A stretch of 64,000 nucleotides of DNA from Diphasiastrum complanatum. Lineage: Eukaryota; Streptophyta; Lycopodiopsida; Lycopodiales; Lycopodiaceae. Below are positions 42,757 to 53,998 of this stretch, piece by piece. Where the stretch lies: positions 43,091,054-43,155,053 of the forward strand of contig CM055109.1 of NCBI GenBank assembly GCA_029204225.1, read 5' to 3'. Numbering within the stretch: the stretch's first letter is position 1; each line of letters opens with the position of its first letter. The notes below the pieces were generated by a model that saw only the letters and a list, made by a program, of their open reading frames with translations, ran no database searches and had not been told where the DNA came from. Both the position numbers and the translations under genes were made by a program.

Positions 42757-43186
42757 GCGTGTGGATTGTCCACTACATGTACTTGTGATCTCCTAAGGTG
42801 TGTAGATGCACCAAGATCAAGACTAGATTGAGATTCAAGATCTATCTTTGATTCTATGGCAAAAACACACTACTACATGCATTCAATCACTTCCAACTCT
42901 CACTCACACGTGTGGAAAGTGTTCCAAAAGTATTATAAGTAAAAACAAGCTGCTCTCCTCGGGTAGAGAGAGAAAAACCATCAAGAGCTCTCGGGTAGAG
43001 AGAGAAAGCTAGAAATTCAATGACACTCAAAATCCACTCAATCTCAAAATCAATTAGATCCAAAAGGAGGAGTACAATGATACTAATAGATTCATGAGCT
43101 ACCACTATGCTTAGCTATGATTGGATCACACTTTGCCACCTCTTAATCCTATTGGACCATTGATCCAAGCACCTCTAAATTCTATT
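42757..43186 (-). repeat. Cop1 LTR fragment inside gypsy F
   Basis: GTGTGGATTGTCCACTACAT to TAAATTCTATTGAA matches the first roughly 430 bp of Cop1 LTRs in plus coordinates, including two or three of the CCAAT units. The first about 20 bp and last about 300 bp are missing. Gypsy F coding sequence flanks it on both sides. Confidence 0.85.
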
Positions 43187-43507
43187 GAAGGTGAAGAAGA
43201 TAAAATCTTGCATGTGGGAGAACAACTAACACCCACTCAATTTACAAGACTATGCGCATTATTGGTGGAATACAAAGATTGCCTTGCATGGAACTACAAG
43301 GATATGAAGGGTATACCACCAACAATAGTCTAGCATACCATATCCTTGGTGGATGGAGCAGTCCCCAAGGTGAGCTGATACTATCACTACGATCCTAACT
43401 ATACGGAATTGATCAAACAGGAGTTTCAGAAGTTACTAGATGTCGATTTCATTTATGAAATTGAGCACACATAATGGGTATCACTGATAGTCATAGTACC
43501 GAAGAAG
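43187..43507 (+). pseudogene. Gypsy F reverse transcriptase N-terminus
   Basis: EQLTPTQFTRLCALLVEYKDCLAWNYKDMKGIPPTI, HTISLVDGAVPKV, YDPNYTELIKQEFQKLLDVDFIYEIEHT and WVSLIVIVPKK: the classic Ty3/gypsy RT entry region. Two or three in-frame stops. It ends exactly where the LTR of E starts. Confidence 0.88.
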
Positions 43508-44007
43508 TGTTAGAAATTGTGAACTCCTACAGCTTTGTCATGAAGGTGACAAAGCGAACGAAGCGAAACAAAGTGAAGGTCAAACATACTCCGGAGACCA
43601 AAAGAAAAGTATTTGAGATTCGGCCCGACGACCAGGTGATGAAACACACTAGAGGAAGACACGAAACAAAAGAAAACAATTCGTGCCCCCCACACAGTGG
43701 AGATAAATACACATTTTTGATCAACACGAAAAAGAGATGGTATAGAGAACGAAAAGAATATAAGAGAGAAAAGTTGTGCATGAAAGTCTATCAATGAGCA
43801 GAACATAGTGGGTGAGGTGAGCGTCAGGCCGCCAATGAGCGAGACACTGACCAACTCACTGGAAAACACAAAAATAGAAAATACAATTGCTCTCTTATCC
43901 ACCTCATCATTCATGACGTCTTCTTGATTGATTCTCTCATGATCTATGATCTGTAGTCACTTGCTTAGGATCTTGGAAAAACAGAAAAACGCAACAAAAT
44001 TTTTACA
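43508..44007 (+). repeat. 5' LTR of E (Cop3, 500 bp)
   Basis: TGTTAGAAATTGTGAACTCC to TTTTTACA, followed at once by the PBS. It resembles the D LTRs (reverse orientation) but is about 200 bp shorter. Preceding host bases are AGAAG in gypsy F. Confidence 0.85.
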
Positions 44008-44020
44008 TGGTATCAGAGCC
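44008..44020 (+). other. PBS of E (initiator-Met tRNA)
   Basis: TGGTATCAGAGCC abutting the LTR end. Confidence 0.9.
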
Positions 44021-44064
44021 CCAGGTTATCGCTACATGATATCCGAACAGTGATTCTCTAAAAG

Positions 44065-45260
44065 AACACAATAAGGCTACAATGATCTAGATGAGAATAG
44101 CAATCAGTCTTGATGACAAAAACTACAGAGTATGAAAATTCAAAATCAAAACACTTTTGAAGGGTGAAGGCATCTGGTGAGTGACCAAACTCACAGAGGT
44201 GCAGCCTCCAGAGGGAGACCCAAGGAGAGCTGAGTGGATCAGAAAAGATGAACATGCAATGGTGATCATTGTTTCGTCCAATCAACGAAAAAATACTCAT
44301 GCAGATTGAAGATTGTGAGAGCAGCCATGAAGCATGGGAAAGACTAAAGCGGAATTACGAAGTGAGGACTGTCGCTTCGATGATGTATCTTCACAATCAA
44401 CTACAATATATGCAATGGGATGGCAACCAGTTGGGATCAGCATGTTGAAAAGATCAAAACGATCTTCACTCAACTTGCTGCATTAGGGTAGGAACAATAG
44501 GTCCCAGCACCACAACAGTTGATGTACTTCATAAAATCTCTACTTGTGTCCTATCAGCCATTGAGAAGGCTCATACTGACCCTACTAGATATGACATTCG
44601 AGAGAGCAATCAGTCTTGTCGTTGATGAGAGACTGATGAGGGATGAAGGACAAGGAAACAGTGACCAGGAGAAGGCCCTTCTCATCAAGGAAAAGTAGTA
44701 GAACAAACCTAGACCTAGATTCGACAAGGCGAATACAAAGTCTTCGAGCAGAGGCAATGACAACCAACAAACATCCTCCTGTGATCACTGTCACAAGCCG
44801 GGACACGCAGCCAACAAATGCTGATTTAACCCGACAATACCTTGCATGCACTACAAGAAGAAGGGACACTCTGCATAGGATTGCAGATTCAACCCAAAAA
44901 GAAAAAACAAAGCTGACAAGGTGAATGTTGCAGAGTCATCAAAGGATGAAGACAAAAGTGATAAGGCCTTCACGATATTCGATGAAGCCTCGACAAGCTA
45001 CACTGAACAAGACTATGATGCAGTCATTCATTCAAGAGCAACCTCACACATCACTTGCAACAAAATAATCTTGATCGACTACAGAGAACTCAAAAATGAC
45101 AAAGCAGTGATTCTAGGCGATCACGATGTCAAGGGCATCGGAACTCTACAACTATGAACACTGTCGGGACAAGCAGAGCTGCCAAGAGCACTCTACGTAC
45201 TCTCATTAAGAAAGACCTATTATCAATCTCCAAGATGGCAGATCTTGGAATACAAATTCT
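44065..45260 (+). pseudogene. Cop3 gag and protease (E)
   Basis: The expected MATM start is lost (AAG in place of ATG near 44073). Gag survives in scattered frames (LDDKNYRV*KFKIKTLLK, EVQPPEGDPRRAEWIRKDEHAM). Zinc knuckles: CDHCHKPGHAANKC (about 44785) and a damaged CMHYKKKGHSA*DC. The protease reads VIHSRATSHITC where D has VIDSGAISHITC, so the catalytic Asp is replaced by His. It is cut at 45260 by element B and resumes at 52291. Confidence 0.88.
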
Positions 45261-45995
45261 TGATGATTTCAAATGTGTGGACTGTCCAAAACATGTACTT
45301 GTGATCTCCTAAGGTGTGTAGATGCACCAAGATCAAGACTAGATTGAGATTCAAGATCTATCTTTGATTCTATGGCAAAAACACACTAATACATGCATTC
45401 AATCACTTCCAACTCTCACTCACACATGTGGGAAGTATTCAAAAATTATTCCAAGTAAAAACAAGCTACTCTCCTCGGATAGAGAGAGAAAAACCATCAT
45501 GAGCTCTCGGGTAGAGAGAGAAAGCTAGAAATCCAATGACACTCAAAATCCACACAATCACCAAATCAACTAGATCCAAAATGAGGAGTACAATGATACT
45601 AGTAGATCCACGAACTACCACTATGCTTAAATATGATTGGACCACACTTTGTCACCTCTTAATCCTATTGGACCATTGATCCATGCACCTCTTAATTCTA
45701 TTGGACTATATTCAAGCAAACCTCAAATTCCTATTGGACCTCACATGGTTCCACCTCTAAATCCTATTGGACCTCTTAGAATTCATCAAACAAAAGCATT
45801 ACACTTGTCTACACTCTAATTGGCACGAGTTTAGCCTCTTACTCTATTTTGGCTCAATAGTGGCATTACAAGTGGAAATGCATAATTTGCCATCTATGCC
45901 AATTTGTTCCTATCAACATCCTACACCTAGATGCTTGATGTAAAAAACATAAGACCCCTATATCTAACATAGATAATCTTTTTCAATTCTTCACA
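45261..45995 (-). repeat. 3' LTR of B
   Basis: TGATGATTTCAAATG to CTTCACA in plus coordinates, with the CCAAT array around 45636-45772. The purine tract CTCCTCCTAAAAAA (plus orientation) follows at 45996. Confidence 0.92.
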
Positions 45996-46013
45996 CTCCT
46001 CCTAAAAAATTAT

Positions 46014-46935
46014 CTATGAAGATTTAAGCATTGATCTTGATATAACTCCAAGATTAGATCTATGCTTGATTAAAGCACTTTTGCTCAAAGGCTTGGTGAG
46101 TAGATCGGCAATACAAGAGGACGAGTTGACATGCTCCAAATAGATTTCTCCTCCAATAAGCTTTTCTCTAACAAAATGCTGTGCCACTTCTATGTGCTTG
46201 CTTCTTGCATGAAATATGGGATTATTGGCAAGAGCTTGGGCCGAGATGTTATCACACTTGATCATTGGTAGATCATCTTCCTTGATGCACTTTAGCTCCA
46301 TTAATAACCTCTTGATCCAAAGCACCTCTTTGGTAGTTGTAGTGAGTGCTTTGTACTCGGTCTCACATGAAGAGAGAGATATAGTATCTTGCTTTTTGGA
46401 AAGCCAAGATATTAGATTGCCTCCAAGAAAGATAGTGTATGCACTAATAAACTTTCGATCCATCTTGTCACTTGCAAAGTCCGAATCCGAGTAGCCAACA
46501 ATGGATAGATCTTCACTTTTATAAAGTAGACCATAATCACAAGATGAAGATACATATCTTAGAATCCTCTTGGCCATCTTCCAATGATGGATCTTAGGAT
46601 CTTGCATAAATTGACTCAATTTGTGCACACAAAAACTTAGATCAGGCCTAGTAATGGTAAGCCAAATCAAGGAGCCTACAAGACTCCTAAAAAGTGTGAT
46701 GTCCTCAAAGGATCTTTCATCACCTTTATTAGGATCTTTGACAATTTGCTCCTTTGGAGTATCTATGCTCTTAGAATTTTCCATATGGAATTTTTTCAAC
46801 ATAGAGTGAGCATATCTAGATTGGCATATAAAGACATGATTTTCATAAAAATCAATTTCTAGGCCTAGGATGTAATGTATCTCTCCTAGATCTTGCATTT
46901 TAAACTCACATCCAAGTGCTAGCTTAGTTTCATCA
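46014..46935 (-). pseudogene. Cop1 RNase H and late RT (B)
   Basis: From 46935 leftward: CEFKMQDLGEIHYILGLEIDF, IDTPKEQIVKDPNKGDERSFED, RSLVGSLIWLTITRPDLSFCVHKLSQFM, RNase H YSDSDFASDKMDRKF, SSCETEYKAL, CDNISAQALANNPIFHARSKHIEVAQHF and ADLLTKPLSK. This part is fully open over 294 codons and all RNase H acidic residues are present. It is separated from the rest of RT by the MITE. Confidence 0.92.
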
Positions 46936-47310
46936 CATTAGAGGAGTTTTGAACTCCAAAAAGATCCTTTAAAAATTTGTGCAAGATGTAGTTTATATTA
47001 TTAAAATATTATAACACTAATACATTTGACTTGCCATAACTTTTTAATCATAGCTCAAAAGTAGTTGTCTAACATATCATTGGAAAGCCCTTGTTGAGCG
47101 CTTTCCAATGCACCAGACTCCGCTAAATTTAGACTTACCACTAAAAAGTTATGCCATTTTTAGTGGAATCAAAATGTGGACTCAAAAAGTTACGTTATGT
47201 AAATTTCAAATTTGAATGTTTTGATTGGTCCATGTGTAAGAAAAAATTGAGAAAAAATATAAAAAGAATCTTTACAAAGGGTCTATTTTGGGTTTAGAAC
47301 TCATCTAATG
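46936..47310. mobile_element. MITE with about 35-bp terminal inverted repeats
   Basis: The left end starts CATTAGAGGAGTTTTGAACT. The right end, read inward, starts CATTAGATGAGTTCTAAACC. Host RT sequence is contiguous across it compared with A and J. I cannot see a clear target duplication (flanks CATCA and ACTAG). The interior (TTGGAAAGCGCTC, AAAAAGTTATGGC) is homologous in reverse to 31119-31440. No coding capacity; superfamily unassigned. Confidence 0.82.
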
Positions 47311-48930
47311 ACTAGCTTGAGACAACTTCCACAAAGAAAAATGTCATCAACATAAATTAGAAGAATGACAATATTGCTATCAACAAACTTTAGATTGGAA
47401 GGATCAGAGTGACTAAGAGTACTTCCTAGTGAGATAAGAAAAGAATTAAGTCCTGAATACCATGATCTTGGTGCTTGCTTGAGTCCATAAAGACTTTTGA
47501 AGAGCAAGCACACTTTGGACTCATCCTTGATGAATCCTTGAGATTGTTCCATATAGATCTCCTCCTCAAGATAACCATTTAGAAAAGCATTGGATACATC
47601 TAATTGGAACACCTTCCACTTAAAGAAACAAGCAAGAGAAATAAGAATTCTTATTGTCACCATCTTTGCAACGGGTGCAAAGGTCTCCTATAATCAAAGC
47701 CATGGATTTGAGCAAATCCTTTGGCACATAATCTTGCTTTATAGTTGTTGATGGTGCCATCATGATTGAACTTGATCCGAAACACCCACTTGCAACCAAT
47801 CACATGCTTGTTGGATGGAGGATCCACAAGCTCCCAAGTACTGTTGGTGATCAATGCATCATACTCTTGCTTCATGGCATCATACCACTCCTTGGTATTG
47901 AGTGCCTCTTGTACATTCTTTGGCTCTCCATGAGAGACATGAAAAACATAATTAGTGGAATCAAGATCCACTTGTTTGCCTTTGTCAACATATGAGAGCC
48001 TGTTAGGCTTGGGTCTATCTCTCATGGATCTTCTTGGTGAGAAAATTCGAGGAGAGTCTTCTTCAAATCTTGACCCCATCACATCATGATTGTCTTCAAA
48101 ATAAATAATTGGTGATGCATCCATAGACTTCTTGATCTCGGCCTCTTCAAAAGATGAGTGTTGATCTTCATGAAAGACAACATCTCTACTTTCAATAACT
48201 TGAGAAGTAGAGAGTATAAAGACTCTATAGGCGTTCTTGGTGGATGAGTATCCAACCATGATCCCTTTGCATGCACTAGGATCTTCCTTCTTCCTTGTTT
48301 CCAAGGGAATATGGGCAAAGCATATGCATCCAAAAACTCTAAGGTGATCAACCTTAGGCTTCTTCAAATATAAGATTTCATATGGTGACTTTCCTCCAAG
48401 AGCTATATGTGGGAGCCTATTGCAAAGATAATTTGCACAATTAATGGCTTCTCCCCAAAAATCTTTGGGCAAAGATGCCTCAATTCTCGTAGATTTTTCA
48501 CATTCACATAGAGATCTATTCTTTCTCTCGGCCACTCCATTTTGTGATGGAGAGTAGGCACAAGAGAACTCTCTTTTGATGCCTTCAAGCTCACAAAAAT
48601 CTTGAAATTTATTGGAGATATATTCACCACCTCCATCACTTCTAAGAGCTTTAATCTTGAATGAGAATTGCTTCTCTACATAAGCTTTGAAAATAAGGAA
48701 ATGATCAAACACCATAGATTTAGAAGCAAGAAAATATATCCAAGTGAATCTTGTGAAATCATCAATGAAAGTAACAAAACAAGTGGCTCCTCCCTTGCAT
48801 GTAGTTGATGAAATGCACATCCAAGTGGATTAACTCCAAAGGATGCTTTCTTTTGATAGAAGATCTTGTAAATGGCTTTTTGTGAGATTTAGCAATAACA
48901 CAAGCCTCACAAGGCTTGATGCCATAATTT
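47311..48930 (-). pseudogene. Cop1 integrase and RT (B)
   Basis: From about 48930 leftward: integrase core FIDDFTRFTWIYFLASKS, LRSDGGGEYISNKFQDFC, NGVAERKNRSLCECEKS, C-terminal KGIMVGYSSTKNAYRVF, linker FSPRRSMRDRPKPNRLSYVD and RT WKWVFRIKFNHDG. A frameshift near 47690 precedes LDVSNAFLNGYLEEEIYMEQ, GLKQAPRSWYS and IYVDDIFLCG (about 47345). About 90 bp of the integrase zinc domain is deleted near 48920. Confidence 0.9.
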
Positions 48931-49032
48931 CTCCATAGAGAGCTTGTTCAAAAGAGCAACATTACAAGCATTCACATACTCATTTGGACCTAGTTTATAG
49001 ATGCCTCCAAATCTAGATCCTAATGCAAGTAT

Positions 49033-49643
49033 TGAAATATTGGAAAAATCTATCTAATGTTGTAAGTAGGGGTCCTAAAAATGCCAAAGATGAATTGAAC
49101 TCTTTTGGCATAGTAAAGACCCATCTTAGAATAAAATATTCAAGGTAGGTAGAAGTAGAAACTCGAGCTACCATAGGAATTGCCATTTGTACTTTGCATG
49201 TCACATTTAATGCATGAAAAGACTAGGTGACACAATTAGACATATTGAGGTGGCTTGAATAAGTCTAGATAGCTTGAGAGGTGGATTCATAACTCCAATT
49301 CAGCTCAAAGTAGGAGGAGAGTCCATGGATCTATATATATGTGATGTACTCTCATTGAGAAGATGATGAAATTTGTGTGTAATGCAAATTTGGAGACTAA
49401 GCTCTTTGTGCCCTCTCTCTCTACTCGAGTTTTGTACTTTCATATTTTCTCTCTAGCCGAGTTGAGGCATTTATTGTACTTAGTTTCATGTTTTGTTGAC
49501 AGATCTTGCTTGTAACACAATAATATTTCTTGTATGATCAGCTTTCCTATTGTCAATCAATGCTAGTCTGATCTTTATGGTATTATTGGGCTTAGGAGAT
49601 CAAAAGTACATGTGTAGGGCGTCCCACACGTTTGAATTCAACA
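49033..49643 (+). mobile_element. Diverged Cop1-like solo LTR
   Basis: TGAAATATTGGAAAA to GAATTCAACA, 611 bp, sitting between integrase and the protease tail of B, where other Cop1 copies read straight through GCAAGTATCTC. Its ends resemble Cop1 LTR ends (AAAAATCTATCTAATG..., CCCACACGTTTGAATTCAACA). It is flanked by near-identical 8-bp repeats GCAAGTAT (49025-49032) and GCAAATAT (49644-49651). Confidence 0.8.
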
Positions 49644-49651
49644 GCAAATAT

Positions 49652-50818
49652 CTCATCATTCTTCTTGATAGTGCAAGTATCAACATTGAATTTTACATCA
49701 AGGTCATTATCAAGCAATTGGCCAACACTAATAAGATTCTTAGTAAGCTTAGGTACATAAAGAACTTTAGAGAGAGAAAGAACTTTAGAGGATGCAAGCT
49801 TCAAGGGAATGTTTCCTATGCCTTCAATAGGACATTCAAAATCATTTGCAGTGTATATTGATTTCTTGACTCCATCATAAGGTGCAATAGAAGAGAAAGA
49901 GTCCTTGGAGCTACACATATGTGAAGAGGCTCCACTATCAATATACCATAGGCCGTCCTTCTTGAAAGGAGTAGATGAGAAACTAGAGACCATAAGAGAT
50001 CCCTCTCCATCACTTGCAATAGTGTCTTCCTTCTCATTGGCAATGTTGGCTTGCTTGAGTTGATTCTTCTTCTTGAAGCAATTGGTGGCATAATGGCCTT
50101 TCTTGTCACAATAAAAGCACTTGATCTTCTTCTTCTTGAGCTTGGATGATGCAGCATTAGAGGAATCATCTTCCTCCTCATCTTTGTCTTTGGATTTGAC
50201 TTTGTCCTTGCTTGAGGATTGTTGATGTTGGTTCTTGCTCCTCCCTTTGTGCTTATCCTTGGCAAAGAGAGCTTTGCCATCATTATGAGTGAGAGAGAGC
50301 TTGTCCATCCTCAAGAGCTTGTACTCTTGTCTTGATTCTTTTGAAATTAGCACACTTTGGAGAGCCTCCAAACTTGGTAGCTCCTCTTTAATGGCATAGG
50401 ATTGGACAAGGTTATCAAATTCACTTCTCAAGCCATTGAGAATGACTTGAACTAGCTCATTTTGATTGATGGAATCACCAATACAAGCAAGTTCTCTATG
50501 AATATCTTTTACTCTCAAAACATAACTAGATGCACTCTCATCACTCTTTTGGCTACTTTGAAAGATTTGATTCCTAAGAGTGAGAAGCCTAGAGATATTC
50601 TTAGCCTCATAGATAGCCTTGAGACAATCCCAAGCTTCTTTGGTTGTTGTACAAGTACCTATCTCCCTCAATATCTCATTAGAGACATTCATCTTAATGT
50701 AGTGGAGAGCCATCCTAGCTCTCTTTTTGTATTTTTGAACCTCTTGAAGAACTTGTGGTTCTTCTTCAAGGCTTTCACTTGGTTTCAACAAGGATGAACC
50801 CATTGAAGACATTTGAAG
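49652..50818 (-). pseudogene. Cop1 gag and protease (B)
   Basis: From about 50818 leftward (MSSMGSSLLKPSESL): about 90 bp encoding the STSNYSIWKMRMESILILQD segment is deleted, then EEEPQVLQEVQKYKKRARMALHYIKMNVSNEILREIGTC, LNGLRSEFDNLVQSYAI, zinc knuckle CFYCDKKGHYATNC, protease YIDSGASSHMCSS and LYVPKLTKNLISVGQL. Apart from the deletion the frame is open to the solo LTR at 49643. Confidence 0.92.
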
Positions 50819-51542
50819 TGAAGAAAACTCAAAGGATGAACAATAAATGTTGCTATACACTCTCAATAGGATGCAATAATAGAGTACTATCTCTTCCTAT
50901 GAAAGATCTTGCAACTATTTGTGAATTGATTCTCACTAGCTACACAAATCTCTCTAAAACAAGATCTATTTTCACATCAAATGAAGTTAGGATCAAACAC
51001 TCTTAGCACGTGTGAAGTACGCTAAGAAACCAAATTTGACTCAAATACAATGATATTGCATGAAACAAAATGGCTAAGATCTCAAAACAGTGCCTAGATC
51101 ACATATAGATGAGATTGGTAAGCATACAACTGTGATTCTGGATCAACCAAGCAATCTCTTGACCAAACCAAATGTGTCCACATAGGTCTAGGTGCCCTAC
51201 CTAACCCTCTTCAAAAGCTAATAACTTCTGATTGGCTCAACCAAATGGAATGAAACTGATTGGTTCAGAAACTAGACAAAAATAGCTTCAAAACAAGCTA
51301 TCAAGCAAGATAAATGGATCAAGCATGAGAGAGGACTTCCAAACTAACATTGGGTGTTCCTCATACGTGTCTGAGCACCTGATTTCTTACAGTACCAGGT
51401 CAGACCCAATCAATGTCCTTTTGATCTCTTTTGATCCAAAATTGAACAAGATAGCTAGGAAAATGGACCTTGACAATTTGTAGCTCAAGATTGATGAATA
51501 GTTTTCACTTAAATGGATCAAAATGCATGGTAACCTTAGGTA
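50819..51542 (-). other. Untranslated leader of B
   Basis: About 720 bp of gene-free sequence homologous to the leaders of A and C. Confidence 0.7.
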
Positions 51543-51555
51543 GGCTCTGATACCA
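51543..51555 (-). other. PBS of B (initiator-Met tRNA)
   Basis: TGGTATCAGAGCC on the minus strand beside the 5' LTR. Confidence 0.9.
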
Positions 51556-52290
51556 TGATGATTTCAAACGTGTGGACTGTCCACAACATGTACTTGTGAT
51601 CTCCTAAGGTGTGTAGATGCACCAAGATCAAGACTAGATTGAGATTCAAGATCTATCTTTGATTCTATCGCAAAAACACACTACTACATGCATTCAATCA
51701 CTTCCAACTCTCACTCACACGTGTGGGAAGTATTCAAAAATTATTCTAAGTGAAAACAAGCTGCTCTCCTTGGGTAGAGAGAGAAAAACCATCATGAGCT
51801 CTCAAGTAGAGAGAGAAAGCTAGAAATCCAATGACACTCAAAATTCACACAATCACCAAATCAACTAGATCCAAAATGAGGAGTACAATGATACTAGTTG
51901 ATCCACGAGCTACCACTATGCTTAACTATGATTGGACCACACTTTGTCACCTCTTAATCCTATTGGACCATTGATCCATGCACCTCTTAATTCTATTGGA
52001 CTATATTCAAGCAAACCTCAAATTCCTATTGGACCTCACATGGTTCCACCTCTAAATCCTATTGGACCTCTTAGAGTTCATCAAACAAAAGCATTACACT
52101 TATCTACACTCTAATTGGCACGAGTTTAGCCTCTCACTCTATTTTGGCTCAATAGTGGCATTACAAGTGGAAATGCATAATTTGCCATCTATGCCAATTT
52201 GTTCCTATCAACATCCTACACCTAGATGCTTGATATAAAAAACATAAGACCCCTATATCTAACATAGATAATCTTTTTCAATTCTTCACA
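51556..52290 (-). repeat. 5' LTR of B
   Basis: Same length and ends as the 3' copy (TGATGATTTC to CTTCACA), with the CCAAT array near 51931-52067. Confidence 0.92.
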
Positions 52291-53248
52291 TTCTATTTGA
52301 TGGTAATGTATGCCAAATGATCGAGAAAACAACAAACAAGTTGCTGACAGTAGGATGCAGAGAAGGCAATCTCTACCAAGCCAAGATAATTAGCAATTCT
52401 GATAGCATACTAAATGTATCAAAAAGTGAAGATCAACTCTGGCATAGAAGAATGTATCATCTAAACATAAGGAGCCTCTACGACATGAGCAAGATGGACA
52501 TAGTCACAGGTCTGAAAATATTCAGACTCGATACTGAGTTCTGAGAAGCCTGTCAGAAAGGGAAACAACATCGAAATCCATTCATACACGAGGGAAGAAA
52601 AGCTAAAGAAGTTTTTGAGCTTGTCCACACAGATGTCTGTGGACCGATGAAAATTGATTCGCTCTCAAGATCGAGGTATTCCTTGACGTTCATTGATAAC
52701 TATAGCTGGATGACAACAATCTATTACGTGAAGAAAAAATCTGAAGTGTTTGACTCTTTCAAGAAGTTCATGGCATTTGCAGAAAGACACACCTCAAAGA
52801 AGATTCAGATCATCAAGTCTGATAATGGAGGCGAGTACAAGAGTACAGACTTTTCAAGATTCTGTCAAAACAAGGAATAGAGCATCAATTTACTCCTGCG
52901 TACACACCCGAATATAATGGTATTGCAGAAAGAAGAAACATGACACTGGTCGAAGAAGCCAGATGCATGATGGCACAGGCTCGATTGTCGAGTCAATTTT
53001 GGGCTGAGGCAATAGCTGCAGTGGTACACCTGCAGAACAGATCAACAATGATAGCCCTGGAAAACAAATCACCATACAAAATGTGGATAGGTAGAAAGTT
53101 TGATCTGTCATACATGTGTATATTTGGATGTGCAGCATACAAGCACATACCAAGGAACAAATAAACAAGCTCGGCGAAAAGTTAGAACAGACAATCATGG
53201 TTGGATCCTCAAATGGATAACAAGTTTACAAACTCTACAACTCAACCA
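52291..53248 (+). pseudogene. Cop3 integrase (E, continued)
   Basis: Continues E after B: KTTNKLLTVGCREGNLYQAK, zinc domain LWHRRMYHLNIRS...EACQKGKQHR, core ELVHTDVCGPMKIDS, SLTFIDNYSWMTTIYYVKKKSEVF, IIKSDNGGEYKS, then after a frameshift near 52880 the NGIAERRNMTLVEEARCM region and FWAEAIAAVVHLQNRS, GCAAYKHIP. It ends at 53248 where the Cop1 LTR of C is inserted, after YKLYNSTM. Confidence 0.9.
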
Positions 53249-53985
53249 TGTGAAGAATTGAAAAAGATTATCTATGTTAGATATAGGGGTCTTATGTTTT
53301 TTACATCAAGCATCTAGGTGTAGGATGTTGATAGGAATAAATTTGGCATAGATGGCAAATTATGCATTTCCACTTGTAATGCCACTATTGAGCCAAAATA
53401 GAGTAAGAGGCTAAACACGTGCCAATTGGAGTGTAGACAAGTGTAAACCTTTTGTTTGATGAATTCCAAGAGGTCCAATAGGATTTAGAGGTGGAACCTT
53501 GTGAGGTCCAATAGGAAATTGAGGTGTGCTTGAATATAGTCCAATAGAATTAAGAGGTGCATGGATCAGTGATCCAATAGGATCAAGAGGTGACAAAATA
53601 TGGTCCAATCATAGTTAAGCATAGTGGTAGCTCGTGGATCTACTAGTATCATTGTACTCCTCATTTTGTAATTAATTGATTTGGTGATTTCATGGATTTT
53701 GTGAGTTATTGGATTTCTAGCTTTCTCTCTCTACCCGAGAGCTCATGATGTTTTTTATCTCTCTACCCGAGGAGAGCAGCTTGGTTTTACTTAGATTATT
53801 TTTTGAATACTTCCCACATGTGTGAGTGAGAGTTGGTAGTGATTGAATGCATGTAGTAGTGTGTTTTTGCCATAGATTCAAAGATAGATTTTGAATCTCA
53901 ATCTAGTCTTGATCTTGGTGCATCTACACACCTTAGGAGATCACAAGTACATGTAGTGGACAGTCCACACGTGTGAAATTCAACC
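53249..53985 (+). repeat. 5' LTR of C (Cop1, 737 bp)
   Basis: TGTGAAGAATTGAAAAAG to GTGAAATTCAACC, followed directly by the PBS. Same length as the A 3' LTR but opposite strand. Two CT-rich blocks (TCTCTCTCTACCCGAG) lie near 53725 and 53758. No 3' partner remains in the window. Confidence 0.92.
53473..53607 (+). promoter_or_regulatory. Five CCAAT boxes at 33-bp spacing
   Basis: GTCCAAT or ATCCAAT motifs start at 53473, 53506, 53539, 53572 and 53603 (spacings 33, 33, 33, 31) on the LTR sense strand, within units of GTCCAATAGGATT...GAGGTG type. The arrangement is the same as in A on the other strand. Confidence 0.62.
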
Positions 53986-53998
53986 TGGTATCAGAGCC
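53986..53998 (+). other. PBS of C (initiator-Met tRNA)
   Basis: TGGTATCAGAGCC immediately after the LTR. Confidence 0.92.

Larger units (their letters stand above)
45261..52290 (-). mobile_element. B: full-length Cop1 copia retrotransposon
   Basis: Two LTRs of identical length (735 bp; 45261-45995 and 51556-52290), PBS at 51543-51555, and gag to RNase H on the minus strand. It is inserted in E: joining 45260 to 52291 restores Cop3 sequence. The flanks share a 4-5 bp target duplication (ATTCT on the left; TTCT, or ATTCT counting the last LTR base, on the right). It was later hit by a MITE (46936-47310) and a solo LTR (49033-49643). Confidence 0.94.
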
